This document shows positions 25,948 through 36,936 of a DNA stretch of 64,000 nucleotides, piece by piece. The first letter of the stretch is position 1; each line of letters begins with the position of its first letter. The translations under genes and the position numbers were made by a program. Source of the DNA: Leifsonia shinshuensis (lineage in GTDB: Bacteria > Actinomycetota > Actinomycetes > Actinomycetales > Microbacteriaceae). The notes beneath the pieces are model-generated. The model was not told where the DNA came from, made no database searches, and saw only the letters and a list, made by a program, of their open reading frames with translations. The stretch is taken from the NCBI RefSeq assembly GCF_013410375.1, contig NZ_JACCFL010000001.1, positions 3,472,001-3,536,000 on the forward strand, read 5' to 3'.

Positions 25948-27252
25948 CTAGGCGATGCGCTCGGCGACGAGAGGGGTCCGCGTGAAGGGGGTGCCCACCG
26001 GCGCGACGCGGTAGGCGCCCTCGAGGGCCTCCAGGGCGCGCTCGAAGCGGGCGGGCTCGTCGGCCGACAGCGTGAACAGCGGCTGGCCGGCGCGCACCTC
26101 GTCGCCGGGCTTGGCGTGCAGGTCGATGCCGGCGGCGTGCTGCACCGGGTCCTGCTTGCGGGCGCGCCCGGCGCCGAGCCGCCAGGCCGCGATGCCGAAC
26201 GGCAGCGCCTGCTGCTCGACCAGCACGCCGTCCGCCTCCGCGACGACGGTGTGGGTCTCGCGGGCGACGGGGAGGGCCGCGTCGGGATCCCCGCCCTGCG
26301 CGCGGATCGTCTCGCGCCACTTGTCCATCGCGCGGCCGTCCTTCAGCGCGGCCTCCACGTCGGCGTCGGGCTGCCCGGCCAGCGCCAGCATCTCCCGGGC
26401 CAGCGCCACGGTGAGCTCGACGATGTCGGCGGGTCCGCCGCCGGCGAGGACCTCGACCGACTCGCGCACCTCGTTGGCGTTGCCGATGGCGAGGCCGAGC
26501 GGCACGTTCATGTCGGTGAGGAGGGCGGAGGTCGCCACACCCGCGTCCCTGCCGAGCTCGACCATCGTGCGGGCGAGTTCGCGGGACTTGTCGATGTCCT
26601 TGAGGAAGGCGCCGGAGCCGAACTTGACGTCCAGCACCAGCGCGCTGGTGCCCTCGGCGATCTTCTTGGACATGATCGAGGACGCGATCAGCGGGATCGC
26701 CTCCACGGTCCCGGTGATGTCGCGGAGCGCGTACAGCTTGCCGTCCGCGGGCGCGAGGCCGGAGCCCGCTGCGCAGATCACGCCGCCCGGGCCGCGCAGC
26801 TGGGCGAACATCTCCTCGTTGCTGAGGTTCGCGCGCCAGCCCGGGATGCTCTCGAGCTTGTCGAGCGTCCCGCCGGTGTGGCCGAGACCGCGACCGGAGA
26901 GCTGCGGCACGGCGACGCCGAACGACGCGACCAGCGGCATCAGCGGGAGGGTGATCTTGTCGCCGACGCCGCCGGTGGAGTGCTTGTCGGCGGTCGGCTT
27001 GCCGAGGCCGGAGAAGTCCATGCGCTCGCCCGACGCGATCATGGCGAGGGTGAGGTCCTTGATCTCGCGGCGGGTCATCCCGTTGAGGAAGATCGCCATC
27101 GTCATGGCCGCCATCTGCTCGTCGCCGACGTAGCCGCGCGTGTACGCGTCGACCAGCCAGTCGATCTCCGGCGTGGTCAGCTCGCCACGGTCGCGCTTGG
27201 TCCTGATCAGGTCGACGGCGTCGAACGCCTCGACTCCTGCTGCGGTGCTCAC
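25948..27252 (-). CDS. deoA: Thymidine phosphorylase
   Basis: A 434-residue pyrimidine nucleoside phosphorylase, cleaving thymidine or deoxyuridine to base and deoxyribose-1-phosphate. The phosphate-binding glycine loop is DKHSTGGVGDK. SGRGLGHTGGTLDKLESIPG is the family signature, and SSIMSKKIAEG precedes the KFGSGAF strand. The C-terminal domain (LGAGRARKQDPVQHAAG) is complete. The GTG start has an AGAGGG about nine bases upstream. cdd ends about 75 bases before it and the deaminated product of Cdd is one of its substrates, so the run of genes from the BMP importer to deoA forms a pyrimidine nucleoside uptake and cleavage path. Confidence 0.95.
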   Translation of the reverse strand: MSTAAGVEAFDAVDLIRTKRDRGELTTPEIDWLVDAYTRGYVGDEQMAAMTMAIFLNGMTRREIKDLTLAMIASGERMDFSGLGKPTADKHSTGGVGDKITLPLMPLVASFGVAVPQLSGRGLGHTGGTLDKLESIPGWRANLSNEEMFAQLRGPGGVICAAGSGLAPADGKLYALRDITGTVEAIPLIASSIMSKKIAEGTSALVLDVKFGSGAFLKDIDKSRELARTMVELGRDAGVATSALLTDMNVPLGLAIGNANEVRESVEVLAGGGPADIVELTVALAREMLALAGQPDADVEAALKDGRAMDKWRETIRAQGGDPDAALPVARETHTVVAEADGVLVEQQALPFGIAAWRLGAGRARKQDPVQHAAGIDLHAKPGDEVRAGQPLFTLSADEPARFERALEALEGAYRVAPVGTPFTRTPLVAERIA

Positions 27253-27285
27253 GATGGATAACCCTCTTCGTTCGTCGTGCTGTGC

Positions 27286-27330
27286 CGGTGGGCGGTGTGT
27301 CAGTGGGCGGCGTGTCGGTGGGCGGGTCTC
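27286..27330. repeat. Three 15-bp tandem units at the cdd 3' end
   Basis: CGGTGGGCGGTGTGT, CAGTGGGCGGCGTGT and CGGTGGGCGGGTCTC follow without spacers. The last unit touches the cdd stop codon. It is a small minisatellite in the cdd-deoA gap, with no known role. Confidence 0.65.
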
Positions 27331-27769
27331 AGTCGGCTGCTGTGCCGTCGTCGACCCCGCTGTGCTCCTCGGCGTACGCCACGAGCTGGCGCGGGCCGAA
27401 CGCGTCGGGCAGCACCTCGTCGATCGTGCGGATGCCGGAGACCGTCTCCAGCAGCATCCCCTCCGCCGAGTGCTCGTAGAGCAACTGGCGGCAGCGGCCG
27501 CACGGCATGAGCGTGTCGCCGTCGCCGTTCACGCAGGTGAACGCGACGAGGCGCCCTCCCCCGGTCATCGCCAGCGACGACACCAGGCCGCACTCGGCGC
27601 ACAGCGTGACGCCGTAGCTGGCGTTCTCGACGTTGCAGCCGCTGACGATGCGGCCGTCGTCGACCAGCGCAGCCGCGCCGACCGGGAACCGCGAGTACGG
27701 CACGTACGCGTGCGTCATCGCCTCGTTCGCGGCGGCGCGCAGCGCCGGCCAGTCGATCCGCTCGGTCAT
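27329..27769 (-). CDS. cdd: Cytidine deaminase
   Basis: A 146-residue homotetrameric-type cytidine deaminase (cytidine/deoxycytidine to uridine/deoxyuridine). The zinc-catalytic motif CAEC gives Cys57 as ligand and Glu59 as proton shuttle; MPCGRCRQ supplies Cys90 and Cys93. NVENASYGVTLCAE and the SRFPVGAA substrate loop are standard. The C-terminus has an extra acidic tail (EEHSGVDDGTAAD). Its ATG overlaps the stop of the upstream permease gene (ATGA), so it is the fourth gene of the nucleoside ABC operon. Confidence 0.95.
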   Translation of the reverse strand: MTERIDWPALRAAANEAMTHAYVPYSRFPVGAAALVDDGRIVSGCNVENASYGVTLCAECGLVSSLAMTGGGRLVAFTCVNGDGDTLMPCGRCRQLLYEHSAEGMLLETVSGIRTIDEVLPDAFGPRQLVAYAEEHSGVDDGTAAD

Positions 27770-29051
27770 GACTTGATGTACGGCTTGCCCGACGCCGCCG
27801 GCCCGCGCGACTGACCGACCAGCCCGGCCACCGCGAAGATGGTGACGAGGTAGGGCAGCATCCGCAGGAACTCGCTCGGGATCGGCGCGTGCAGCAGGCC
27901 GAGCAGGCTCTGCAGCGCGCCGGCGAAGCCGAACAGCAGCGCGGCGAGGGTGGCCCGGATCGGGTCCCAGCGTCCGAAGATCACGGCCGCGAGGGCGATA
28001 TAGCCGAGGCCGCTGGTCATGTCCTTGACGAAGCCGCCGACGCCGCCGATCGTGAAGTACGCGCCGCCGAAGCCGGCGATCGCACCCGCGATCAGCACGG
28101 TCCAGAACCGGGTCGGGTTGACCTTGACGCCCACCGTGTCCGCCGCCTTCGGGTGCTCGCCCACCGCGCGGACCCGGAGGCCCCAGCGGGTGTGGAACAG
28201 GAAGAAGTAGACGCCGGCGACCGCCACGTACATCACGTAGACGATCAGGGTCTGGTTGAACAGCACCGGGCCGACGACCGGGATCTGGCTGAGCAGCGGG
28301 ATCGGCAGGTTCGGCAGGGTCGGCGGCAGGTTGAACGCCGCCGTGTTGTTCGCCATCACGGCCGTGTAGAAGAAGCCGGTGACGCCCGACACGAGCACGT
28401 TCAGCACGATGCCGACGATCACCTGGTCGACCAGGTACTTGATCGAGAACGCGGCCAGGATGAACGACACGATCATCCCGGCGACCGCGGCGCCGATGAG
28501 CCCGACGACGACCGAGTGGGTGATCGTCGCGAGCATCGCCGACGTGAACGCGCCGCCGAGCAGCTGACCCTCGATCGCCACGTTGACGACGCCGACGCGC
28601 TCGGAGAGCACGCCGCCCATCGCGCCGTAGATGATCGGGACGCTGAGGCCGAGCGCGGCCGCGAGGAGGCCCGCGACGGGCACGGTGCCGTCGCCGACCG
28701 ACCACGTGATGAACCCGACCAGGAGAGCGACCGCGAAGATCGCGCCCAGCCAGAGCGGGACGCTCCGGCCGCGGGCGACCAGCACGAACGCGACCGCGGT
28801 GATGATCAGGGCGATGATCGTCACGACGATGCCGGTCGCGATCGAGGGGATCTGGACGTTCGGGATGGTGAAGAAGTCGCTCTTCGTGCTGAACGTGTAG
28901 GTGGTCGTGCCCGGACGCGGGAAGACCAGGAACAGCAGGATGCTGATCGCGCTGAACACCGCGAAGACGATCGGCAGGCGCCAGTGGCGGACGACCACGC
29001 GCGTGCTCTCGCCGTCGGCGAGCGCCGGGGCCGGGTGCTGGGTGATGACGG

Positions 29052-29055
<4 letters not shown>
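27766..29055 (-). CDS. Nucleoside ABC transporter permease 2 (NupQ/YufQ-like)
   Basis: A 429-residue branched-type ABC permease with about ten hydrophobic segments. The BPD_transp_2 core is visible: PIIYGAMGGVLSERVGVVNVAIEGQLL, the helix ending VIVGIVLNVLVSG, then WGLRVRAVGEHPKAADTVGV (the cytoplasmic EAA-like loop that contacts the ATPase) and GGAYFTIGGVG. This permease type pairs with BMP lipoproteins that import purine and pyrimidine nucleosides. A hydrophilic 50-residue N-terminus and an extra pair of helices precede the core. Four-base overlaps join it to the upstream permease and to cdd. Confidence 0.9.
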
Positions 29056-30376
<1,321 letters not shown>

Positions 30377-30380
<4 letters not shown>

Positions 30381-31915
30381 GCGGAGGCTCCTTGGGCATC
30401 GACGAGGTATTCGGCCGGCGGGGCCTCGCCCGTCATCATCAGGCCGAGGATCTCGCGGGGCGTCGACGCCGGGACGATCCCGACGATGCCGCCGCGGTAC
30501 ATGACGGCGATCCGGTCGCCGAGCGAGACGATCTCGTCCAGCTCGGTGGAGACGACGATGACCGGCACGCCCGAGTCGCGGGCGGCGATGATCTGCTCGT
30601 GGACGAACTCGATCGAGCCGACGTCCAGGCCGCGGGTGGGCTGGGCGGCGACGAACAGCCGCAGGTCGCGGCTCAGCTCGCGCGCGAGCACGACCTTCTG
30701 CTGGTTGCCGCCGGAGAGCCGGCCCACGTGGGTGGTGATCCCCTGGGCGCGGACGTCGAACTCCTTCGTCTTCTCCTCCGCGAACGTGTCGCGGAACTTG
30801 AGCTGGAGGTTCGAGCCCTTGACGAACGGGCCGCGGCCCGAGCGGTCCAGCATCAGGTTCTCGGCGATCGAGAACTCGGCGACGAGCCCGTCGACGTTGC
30901 GGTCCTCCGGGACGAACCCGACGCCGGCGTCGAGCACCTTGCGCACGGACAGGCCGAGGATCTCCTTGCCGTCCAGCTCGACGGAGCCGGAGACGCGCTT
31001 CTGCAGGCCGAGGAGGGCCTCGGTCAGCTCGGTCTGGCCGTTGCCCTGCACACCGGCGATGGCGAGCACCTCGCCGCCGCGCACCTCGAAGTCGAGATGG
31101 TCGACGAGGACGACGCCGTTCGGGTCGGAGACCGTGAGGTCGCGGACCCGGAGGCTGTTGTCGGTGAGCGTCGGGGCTTCCTTGTGGACGCTCAGCTCGA
31201 CGCTGCGGCCGACCATGAGCGAGGCGAGCTCGGCGTTGGAGGCCGTGGGCTCCGCCTCGCCGACCACCTTGCCGAGCCGCATGACGGTGATGCGGGTCGC
31301 GACCTCGCGGACCTCGCGCAGCTTGTGGGTGATGAAGACGATGCCGGTGCCGCTCTCGGCGAGCTGGCGCATGATCGTCATCAGCTCGTCGGTCTCCTGC
31401 GGCGTCAGCACCGCGGTCGGCTCGTCGAAGACGAGGACCTTGGCGTCGCGGGAGAGCGCCTTGATGATCTCCACGCGCTGCTGGACGCCGACCGGGAGGT
31501 CCTCGACCAGCGCGTCCGGGTCGAGGTCGAACCCGAAGCGGGCCGAGATCTCGCGCACCTTCGCGCGGGCTGCGGCCAGGTCGAGCCGGCCGCCGAACTT
31601 CGTCTGCTCGTGGCCGAGCATGACGTTCTCCGCGACGGTGAAGACGGGGATGAGCATGAAGTGCTGGTGGACCATCCCGATGCCCGCCTTCATCGCGTCA
31701 CCGGGTCCGGCGAAGTCCTGGACGACATCGTCCAGGAGGATCTCGCCCTCATCGGCCTGGTAGAGGCCGTACAGGACGTTCATGAGGGTCGACTTGCCTG
31801 CGCCGTTCTCGCCGAGCAGACAGTGGATCTCGCCGGGTTCGACCGTGAGGTCGATGTGATCGTTGGCGACCAGCGCGCCGAAGCGTTTGGTGATACCGCG
31901 GAGTTCGAGTTTCAT
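30377..31915 (-). CDS. Nucleoside ABC transporter ATP-binding protein (NupO/YufO-like)
   Basis: A 512-residue double ATPase with two nucleotide-binding domains in one chain, as in ribose/nucleoside importers. NBD1 has Walker A GENGAGKS (35-42), signature LPVGVQQRVEIIKAL and Walker B VLVFDEPTAVLTP. NBD2 has the altered loop AGVQGNGQTELTEAL in place of a canonical Walker A, and the signature LSGGNQQKVVLARELS. This asymmetry is normal for the RbsA/YufO group. A hairpin lies between it and the BMP lipoprotein gene upstream, so expression may be lower than that of the binding protein. Confidence 0.93.
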
Positions 31916-31966
31916 GTGGGGGCCTTGTGGGTGTCGGGCGATGCGTCGCCCGGAAGCGGACGAGGT

Positions 31967-31994
31967 GGGGAGGCCGGCACGAGGCCGGCCTCCC
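31967..31994 (-). terminator. Hairpin between the BMP lipoprotein gene and the ATPase gene
   Basis: GGGAGGCCGGC pairs with GCCGGCCTCCC across a five-base loop, 30 bases after the lipoprotein stop. It has no U run. It is probably a partial terminator that lets the binding protein be made in excess. Confidence 0.65.
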
Positions 31995-32023
31995 GGGTGT
32001 CGCTTACGACCAGTCGGTGACGA

Positions 32024-33106
32024 CTACTCGGCGAACGCCGACGGGGACTCGACCTTGATCGAGCCGTCGATGATGCCGGCCTTGATCTTGTCGAGCTCGC
32101 CCTGCAGGCCGGGGTCGACCTTCGAGGCGAAGTCGTGGAACGGGGCGATGCCGACGCCGTTGTTCTTCAGCGTGCCGACGTACTGCGAGTTGTCGAACTT
32201 GCTGCCGGAGGCGGCCTGCTGCACGATCGTCGAGACGGTCGGCTTGATGTTCTTCATGATCGAGGTGAGGAACAGGCTGTTGTAGCCGTTCTGGTCGGTC
32301 AGGAAGACGTCGGCGTCGTTACCGATCAGGGCGACGTTCTTGCCGCCGTCCTTGATCGCCGAGGCGGCGCCCTGGTAGATCGGTCCGCCGATCGGGGCGA
32401 GCACGTCGGCGTTCTGGCCGAGCATGGTCTGCGCGATCGTCTTGGACGTGTTCAGGTCGACGAAGCTGTTGACGAACTGGCCGTCCTGCGAGGCGACGTC
32501 CCAGCCGATGACCTTCTTCGAGCCGCCCTTCTGCTGGTTGTAGTACTTGACGCCGTCCGAGATGCCGTCCATGAAGATGGTGACCGACGGCAGCTTCTGG
32601 CCGCCGTAGGTGCCGATCACGCCGGTCTTCGAGTAGCTCGCCGAGGCGTAGCCGGCAAGGAAGCCGGCCTCGTCGGTGTTGAAGACGACGGGCTTGACGT
32701 TGTCCGCCTTGATGCTGTTGTCGTCCACCATCACGAAGTTGACCTTCGGGTTCTCCGCGGCGGCCTGCTTGACGGGCGCGACGAGGTTGAAGCCGGAGGC
32801 GACGATGATGTTGCAGCCCTGCTGGATCAGGCTCTTGATGTTCGGCAGGTAGTCGTTGGCGCTCTTCGACTGGACCGACTTGTACGAGCTGCCGATCTTC
32901 TGAGCGGCCTCCTGGACGCCCTCCAGTCCGAGCTGGTTGAAGGAGCGGTCGTTGAAGCCGCCCTGGTCGGACACGATGCAGGGCAGGTACTTCGAGTTCG
33001 CGGCGGTGCTGGTCGAGCTCGGCGCCGATCCGCAGGCTGCGAGCAGCGCGACGACGCCGGCTGCGACAAGGCCGGTGAGGGCGGCCTTCGGGGCTGTGAT
33101 TGTCAA
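32024..33106 (-). CDS. BMP-family nucleoside-binding lipoprotein
   Basis: A 360-residue substrate-binding lipoprotein. The signal peptide ends in the lipobox LLAAC with lipidated Cys25. The mature part shows the BMP (PnrA/Med-like) pattern: VSDQGGFNDRSFNQLGLEGVQ, then CNIIVASGFNL, VMVDDN and GGQKLPSVTIFMDGI. The family binds nucleosides for ABC import. The start is a TTG with a strong GGAGG six bases upstream; an upstream in-frame ATG lacks one and would spoil the signal peptide. It is the first gene of the importer-cdd-deoA run. Confidence 0.92.
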   Translation of the reverse strand: MTITAPKAALTGLVAAGVVALLAACGSAPSSTSTAANSKYLPCIVSDQGGFNDRSFNQLGLEGVQEAAQKIGSSYKSVQSKSANDYLPNIKSLIQQGCNIIVASGFNLVAPVKQAAAENPKVNFVMVDDNSIKADNVKPVVFNTDEAGFLAGYASASYSKTGVIGTYGGQKLPSVTIFMDGISDGVKYYNQQKGGSKKVIGWDVASQDGQFVNSFVDLNTSKTIAQTMLGQNADVLAPIGGPIYQGAASAIKDGGKNVALIGNDADVFLTDQNGYNSLFLTSIMKNIKPTVSTIVQQAASGSKFDNSQYVGTLKNNGVGIAPFHDFASKVDPGLQGELDKIKAGIIDGSIKVESPSAFAE

Positions 33107-33312
33107 GGTTGTCCTCCAAGATGCGGTGCCCGCTCGGGTGCGCGCGGGCAAGGATACGCAGTGCACGTTACCGAATGTGACGAACCGCACTGTGGTCGAA
33201 TTCGGCTTCTTCATGCAAGCGTTACAAATGCGCGCCTGTTTGGCACCTGCTCATTTGAGCAGAACTCGCGGGTCCGCGCGGAGGCCGTCCCTCTTAAAGG
33301 AGCAGACCGTCC
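33107..33312 (-). promoter_or_regulatory. Upstream region of the nucleoside importer operon, with a palindrome
   Basis: This 206-base gap after corA holds the promoter of the BMP lipoprotein gene. CTGCTCATTTGAGCAG at 33247-33262 is a 7-2-7 palindrome, a possible operator about 140 bases before the start. Read on the minus strand, TGTAACGCTTGCA near 33220 has the look of a LacI-type half-matched operator. No regulator gene lies nearby, so the assignment is tentative. Confidence 0.4.
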
Positions 33313-34449
33313 CTACATCCAGCCGCGCTTCTTGAAGATGGCGTACAGCAGGCTGCTCAGGCCCAGCATCGCGAGGATCGCCATCGGGTAGCCGAGCGGC
33401 CATGCCAGTTCCGGCATGTTCTCGAAGTTCATCCCGTAGACGCCCGCGATCAGCGACGGCGCGAACAGGATGGCCGCCCACGAGGAGATCTTCTTGACCT
33501 CCTCGCCCTGCCGGTGCGACGAGTGCGCGAGCCGCGTCAGCTCCTCGTTCTGGCGTTCGGCGACGAGGGTCGAGTTCACCGTGAGGATGTCGCGCAGCAG
33601 GTAGCGGAACCCGTCGACGCGCTCGTTCACCTGGGTGAGGTGGTCGGCGACGTCGCGCAGGCGCCGCTCCAGCTCCTCGGTGACCCCGTACTTCGCCGAG
33701 CCGCGCTCGAGGGCGACCATCACCGAGGAGAGCGGGTGGGTCGCCCGCTGGAAGTCGATGACCTCCCGCGACAGCTCGTAGATGCGCCGGGAGACCAGGA
33801 CGTCGCCGCCGAAGACCTGCGTCTCGATCTCGTCGATGTCGTTGGCGAGGCCGGCGACGACCGGGCCGTAGGCGTCCACGACGGCGTCGATGATCGCGTA
33901 GAGGATCGCCTGCGGGCCGAGGGCGAGGAGGTCGCGCTCGCGCTCCATCCGGTGGCGCACCGTCGACAGGTCGGGCGACTCGCTGTGGCGCACCGTGATG
34001 ACGAAGTTCGGCCCGACGAAGAGGTGCAGCTCGCCGAACTCGACCTCCTCCGGCGCGTCCAGGTAGCTGGCCGCCTTCAGCACGACGAACAGCACGGAGT
34101 CGTAGCGCTCCAGCTTGGGCCGCTGGTGCGCGACGATCGCGTCCTCGATCGCCAGCGGGTGCAGGTTGAACTCCTCCGCCAGCGACATCAGCTCCTGCTC
34201 GGTCGGCCGGTAGAGGCCGATCCAGGCGACCCCGCCCGGGGTGTCGTCCAGCGCGCGGTAGGTCTCGGCCAGGGTGCGCGGCGAGGCCACCCGCACGCCG
34301 TCCGCGTAGATCGCGCTGTCCACCATGCTGGAGCGCGCGCCGGCCGGCTGCGGCTCGGTGAGGACCGGCGACGGCGAGCTCGGAGGATCGGCCCGCCGGG
34401 CTCGGGAGACGAAGGGCATCGGAATGCCGCGTCGATTCAGGTTCGCCAA
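33313..34449 (-). CDS. corA: CorA-family Mg2+/Co2+ transporter
   Basis: A 378-residue CorA-type divalent cation channel. It has a large cytoplasmic alpha/beta N-terminal domain, long helices, then two C-terminal transmembrane helices. The selectivity motif GMNFENMPEL (339-348) closes the first membrane helix. The start is a TTG with a complete AGGAGGTGATC ribosome-binding site five bases before it, stronger than any site for the in-frame ATGs at 34494 or 34419. The last residues KKRGWM are a basic tail typical of the family. It follows the glycosyltransferase gene on the same strand after about 75 bases. Confidence 0.93.
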   Translation of the reverse strand: MANLNRRGIPMPFVSRARRADPPSSPSPVLTEPQPAGARSSMVDSAIYADGVRVASPRTLAETYRALDDTPGGVAWIGLYRPTEQELMSLAEEFNLHPLAIEDAIVAHQRPKLERYDSVLFVVLKAASYLDAPEEVEFGELHLFVGPNFVITVRHSESPDLSTVRHRMERERDLLALGPQAILYAIIDAVVDAYGPVVAGLANDIDEIETQVFGGDVLVSRRIYELSREVIDFQRATHPLSSVMVALERGSAKYGVTEELERRLRDVADHLTQVNERVDGFRYLLRDILTVNSTLVAERQNEELTRLAHSSHRQGEEVKKISSWAAILFAPSLIAGVYGMNFENMPELAWPLGYPMAILAMLGLSSLLYAIFKKRGWM

Positions 34450-34523
34450 GATCACCTCCTGGTGCACGGAAACGTGAGGTGGCCCGTTCGACACCGGCCG
34501 GAGCCGGGGCGAGAAGGAGCCAC

Positions 34524-35693
34524 CTAACTGTATGCGCGCTGGCGGCCCACCCGCGGGGCTCCGCCGCGGCGGACGTCCGTGCAGGCGTCCAGAATCACCC
34601 GTTCGTAGTGGCCGATGAGCTCGGAGCAGAGCACGTCCCAGCCGCGGCCGAGCACGCGGCGGCGGCCGGCCTCCCCCATCCGCAGCCGGAGCGGCGCGTC
34701 AGTGGCGAGCATCGCGACGGCGGCCCGCAGGCCGCGGTCGTCGGCCGGCGGGAAGAGCAACCCGTCCACGCCGTGCTCGACCAGGTCGATCGGGCCGCCG
34801 GCCCGCGGCGCGATCACCGGGAGGCCGGAGGCGTGCGCCTCCTGCACGGTCTGCCCGAAGGTCTCCTCGGAGCCGGTGTGCACGAACAGGTCGAAGGCCG
34901 CGTACGCGGCGCCCAGGTCCGCTCCCCCGAGCCGGCCGAGCCAGGTGGTGGGGACGCCGTGCAGCTGACGCTCGACGGTCTCCCTGGCGGGACCGTCGCC
35001 GACGATCGCGACCGAGACGCCGGGCACTCCGCGGAGCACGCGCAGCCGCTCCACCTGCTTCTCCGGCGCGATCCGGCCGACGTAGCCGACGACCACCTCG
35101 CCGTCCGGCGAGAGCCGCTCACGCAGCGCGGCGGCCTCCGGCGTCCGGCGATTGTTGGGGTGATACCGCTCCAGGTCCACGCCGCGGCCCCACCGCGCCA
35201 GCCGGCTGACGCCGGCCTCGCGCAGGTCGTACTCGCTGGCCGAGGACGGCACGAGGGTGATGTCGGCGCCCTCGTGCACCCACCGCACGTACTTCCAGGC
35301 GATGGCGGCCGTCATCCCGAGCCCGTTGCGGCGGGCGAACCCGGCGACGTCGGTCTGGTAGATGGCGACGGAGGGCACGCCGACCCGGTTGGCGGCGGCG
35401 ATCGCCTGCGCGCCGAGGAAGAACGGAGAGGCCGCGTGCAGCACGTCCGGCTCGAACTTCGCCAGGATCCGCTGCACCTGCGGGCTCGGCAGCCCGACCG
35501 GGAACTGCCGGTACGCGATGGAGGGCACCTGGTGGATGCGATAACCCGCGTATTCATCCGGAGCGCCCGCCTCGGGGCAGATCACGATGGCCTCGTGCCC
35601 TTCGGCGGCCAGATGATCGAGCACCCGGAGGACGCTGGTGGTCACCCCGTTCACTGTGGGGAGGAAGCTCTCGCTGACGACGGCGACCCGCAT
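34524..35693 (-). CDS. GT4 glycosyltransferase, PimB/MgtA-like alpha-mannosyltransferase
   Basis: A 389-residue GT-B enzyme. The N-terminal acceptor domain begins VAVVSESFLPTVNGVTTSV, with the glycine-rich loop for sugar nucleotide phosphates. The donor domain has VGYVGRIAPEKQVERL and SEETFGQTVQEAHASGLPVIA. This set is shared by actinobacterial mannosyltransferases acting on phosphatidylinositol mannoside or glycolipid acceptors with GDP-mannose. The divergent neighbour makes GDP-mannose, which supports that donor. An in-frame GTG two codons earlier is possible. The acceptor is not determined by sequence. Confidence 0.87.
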   Translation of the reverse strand: MRVAVVSESFLPTVNGVTTSVLRVLDHLAAEGHEAIVICPEAGAPDEYAGYRIHQVPSIAYRQFPVGLPSPQVQRILAKFEPDVLHAASPFFLGAQAIAAANRVGVPSVAIYQTDVAGFARRNGLGMTAAIAWKYVRWVHEGADITLVPSSASEYDLREAGVSRLARWGRGVDLERYHPNNRRTPEAAALRERLSPDGEVVVGYVGRIAPEKQVERLRVLRGVPGVSVAIVGDGPARETVERQLHGVPTTWLGRLGGADLGAAYAAFDLFVHTGSEETFGQTVQEAHASGLPVIAPRAGGPIDLVEHGVDGLLFPPADDRGLRAAVAMLATDAPLRLRMGEAGRRRVLGRGWDVLCSELIGHYERVILDACTDVRRGGAPRVGRQRAYS

Positions 35694-35755
35694 GACCACA
35701 GTGTCCCGGGCGGGAATGTCGGGGCTGTGAACGGAAGGTGTCCAGAACCGCTCGG

Positions 35756-35761
35756 TATCCT
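35756..35761 (+). promoter_or_regulatory. Leaderless -10 element of manC
   Basis: TATCCT six bases before the manC ATG at 35768, in the 74-base divergent gap with the mannosyltransferase gene. Confidence 0.55.
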
Positions 35762-35767
35762 TTCGCC

Positions 35768-36889
35768 ATGACTTCTCCTGGCGCGCTCGACCGGTTCTAC
35801 AGCATCATCCCGGCCGGCGGTATCGGCTCCCGGCTGTGGCCGCTGTCCCGGGCGGACGCGCCGAAGTTCCTGCACGACCTGACCGGGTCGGGGCAGACGC
35901 TGCTGCGCGACACCTGGGACCGGCTCGCCCCGATCGCCGGCGAGCAGCGCATCATGGTCGTCACCGGCCGCGCCCACCGCGCCGCCGTCGAGGCCCAGCT
36001 GCCCGCGCTCGCGGACGCCAACATCGTCCTCGAGTCGGAGCCGCGGGACTCCACCGCAGCGATCGGGCTGGCCGCAGCCATCCTGGAGCGCAGGGAGCCC
36101 GGCGTGATCGTCGGGTCCTTCGCCGCCGACCACGTCATCCGCAACACGCGGCTGTTCGCCGCCACGGTCAAGGAGGCCGTCGCCGCCGCCGACGCCGGTT
36201 TCATCACGACCATCGGGATCAAGCCGACCGAGGCCGCGGTCGGGTTCGGCTACATCCGCTGCGGCGGCGAGCTGACGGTGACCGGCGCTCCCAACGCCCT
36301 CGCCGTCGAGTCGTTCGTCGAGAAGCCGGACCTGCCCACCGCGGAGGCCTACCTCGCCAGCGACTCCTACCTGTGGAACGCGGGGATGTTCATCGCACGC
36401 GCCGACCGGCTCCTGGAGGAGATCGGCCGCTCCAAGCCCGCCCTCCTGAAGGGTCTGCTGGAGCTGGCGGAGGCGTGGGACGACCCCGCCACGCGCGGCC
36501 CGGCGGTGGACCGGATCTGGCCGAACCTGGAGAAGATCGCGATCGACTACTCCGTCGCCGAGCCCGCTGCGGCGGCCGGGCGGCTGGCGGTCATCCCCGG
36601 CTACTTCGACTGGGACGACGTGGGCGACTTCGCGTCGCTCTCCAAGCTGAACTCCGGCGGCCGAACCACGGACCTGGCGATCCTCGGCGCGGACGCCCGC
36701 GTGCTCGCCGACGCCTCCAGCGGCATCGTCGTGAGCCAGACCAAGCGGGTCATCAGCCTGATCGGGGTGAAGGACATCGTCATCGTCGACACGCCCGACG
36801 CGCTGCTCGTCACCACCACCGACAACGCCCAGCGGGTGAAGTCGGTCGTGGACGCGCTCAAGGTCACCGGCTCGACCGACGTGCTCTGA
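35768..36889 (+). CDS. manC: Mannose-1-phosphate guanylyltransferase
   Basis: A 373-residue nucleotidyltransferase that makes GDP-mannose from mannose-1-phosphate and GTP. The GTP-binding signature is IIPAGGIGSRLWPLSRADAPK (about 12-32). The sugar-phosphate region is SFVEKPDLPTAEAYL and the later NAGMFIARADRLL is also conserved. It lacks the C-terminal isomerase domain of bifunctional ManC proteins, as in other actinobacteria. The start is fixed by a leaderless -10 six bases upstream. It supplies donor for the adjacent mannosyltransferase and for wall or lipoglycan mannosylation. Confidence 0.94.
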   Translation: MTSPGALDRFYSIIPAGGIGSRLWPLSRADAPKFLHDLTGSGQTLLRDTWDRLAPIAGEQRIMVVTGRAHRAAVEAQLPALADANIVLESEPRDSTAAIGLAAAILERREPGVIVGSFAADHVIRNTRLFAATVKEAVAAADAGFITTIGIKPTEAAVGFGYIRCGGELTVTGAPNALAVESFVEKPDLPTAEAYLASDSYLWNAGMFIARADRLLEEIGRSKPALLKGLLELAEAWDDPATRGPAVDRIWPNLEKIAIDYSVAEPAAAAGRLAVIPGYFDWDDVGDFASLSKLNSGGRTTDLAILGADARVLADASSGIVVSQTKRVISLIGVKDIVIVDTPDALLVTTTDNAQRVKSVVDALKVTGSTDVL

Positions 36890-36916
36890 GCGGCACCGCC
36901 GGGCCGCTCTCGCCAT

Positions 36917-36936
36917 TTATCTCGACGTCGAGATAA
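36917..36936. promoter_or_regulatory. 20-bp perfect palindrome upstream of sdhC
   Basis: TTATCTCGACGTCGAGATAA is a perfect palindrome about 100 bases before sdhC and 40 bases upstream of TAGACT (36976-36981), a plausible -10. It has the form of a dimeric-regulator operator for the succinate dehydrogenase operon. The regulator is not identifiable here. Confidence 0.6.

Noticed and set aside
34450..34523. Possible Mg2+ riboswitch before corA
   Set aside because: The gap is only 74 bases and has just a GGTGGC/GCCACC pairing, too short for an M-box or mgtA-type leader.
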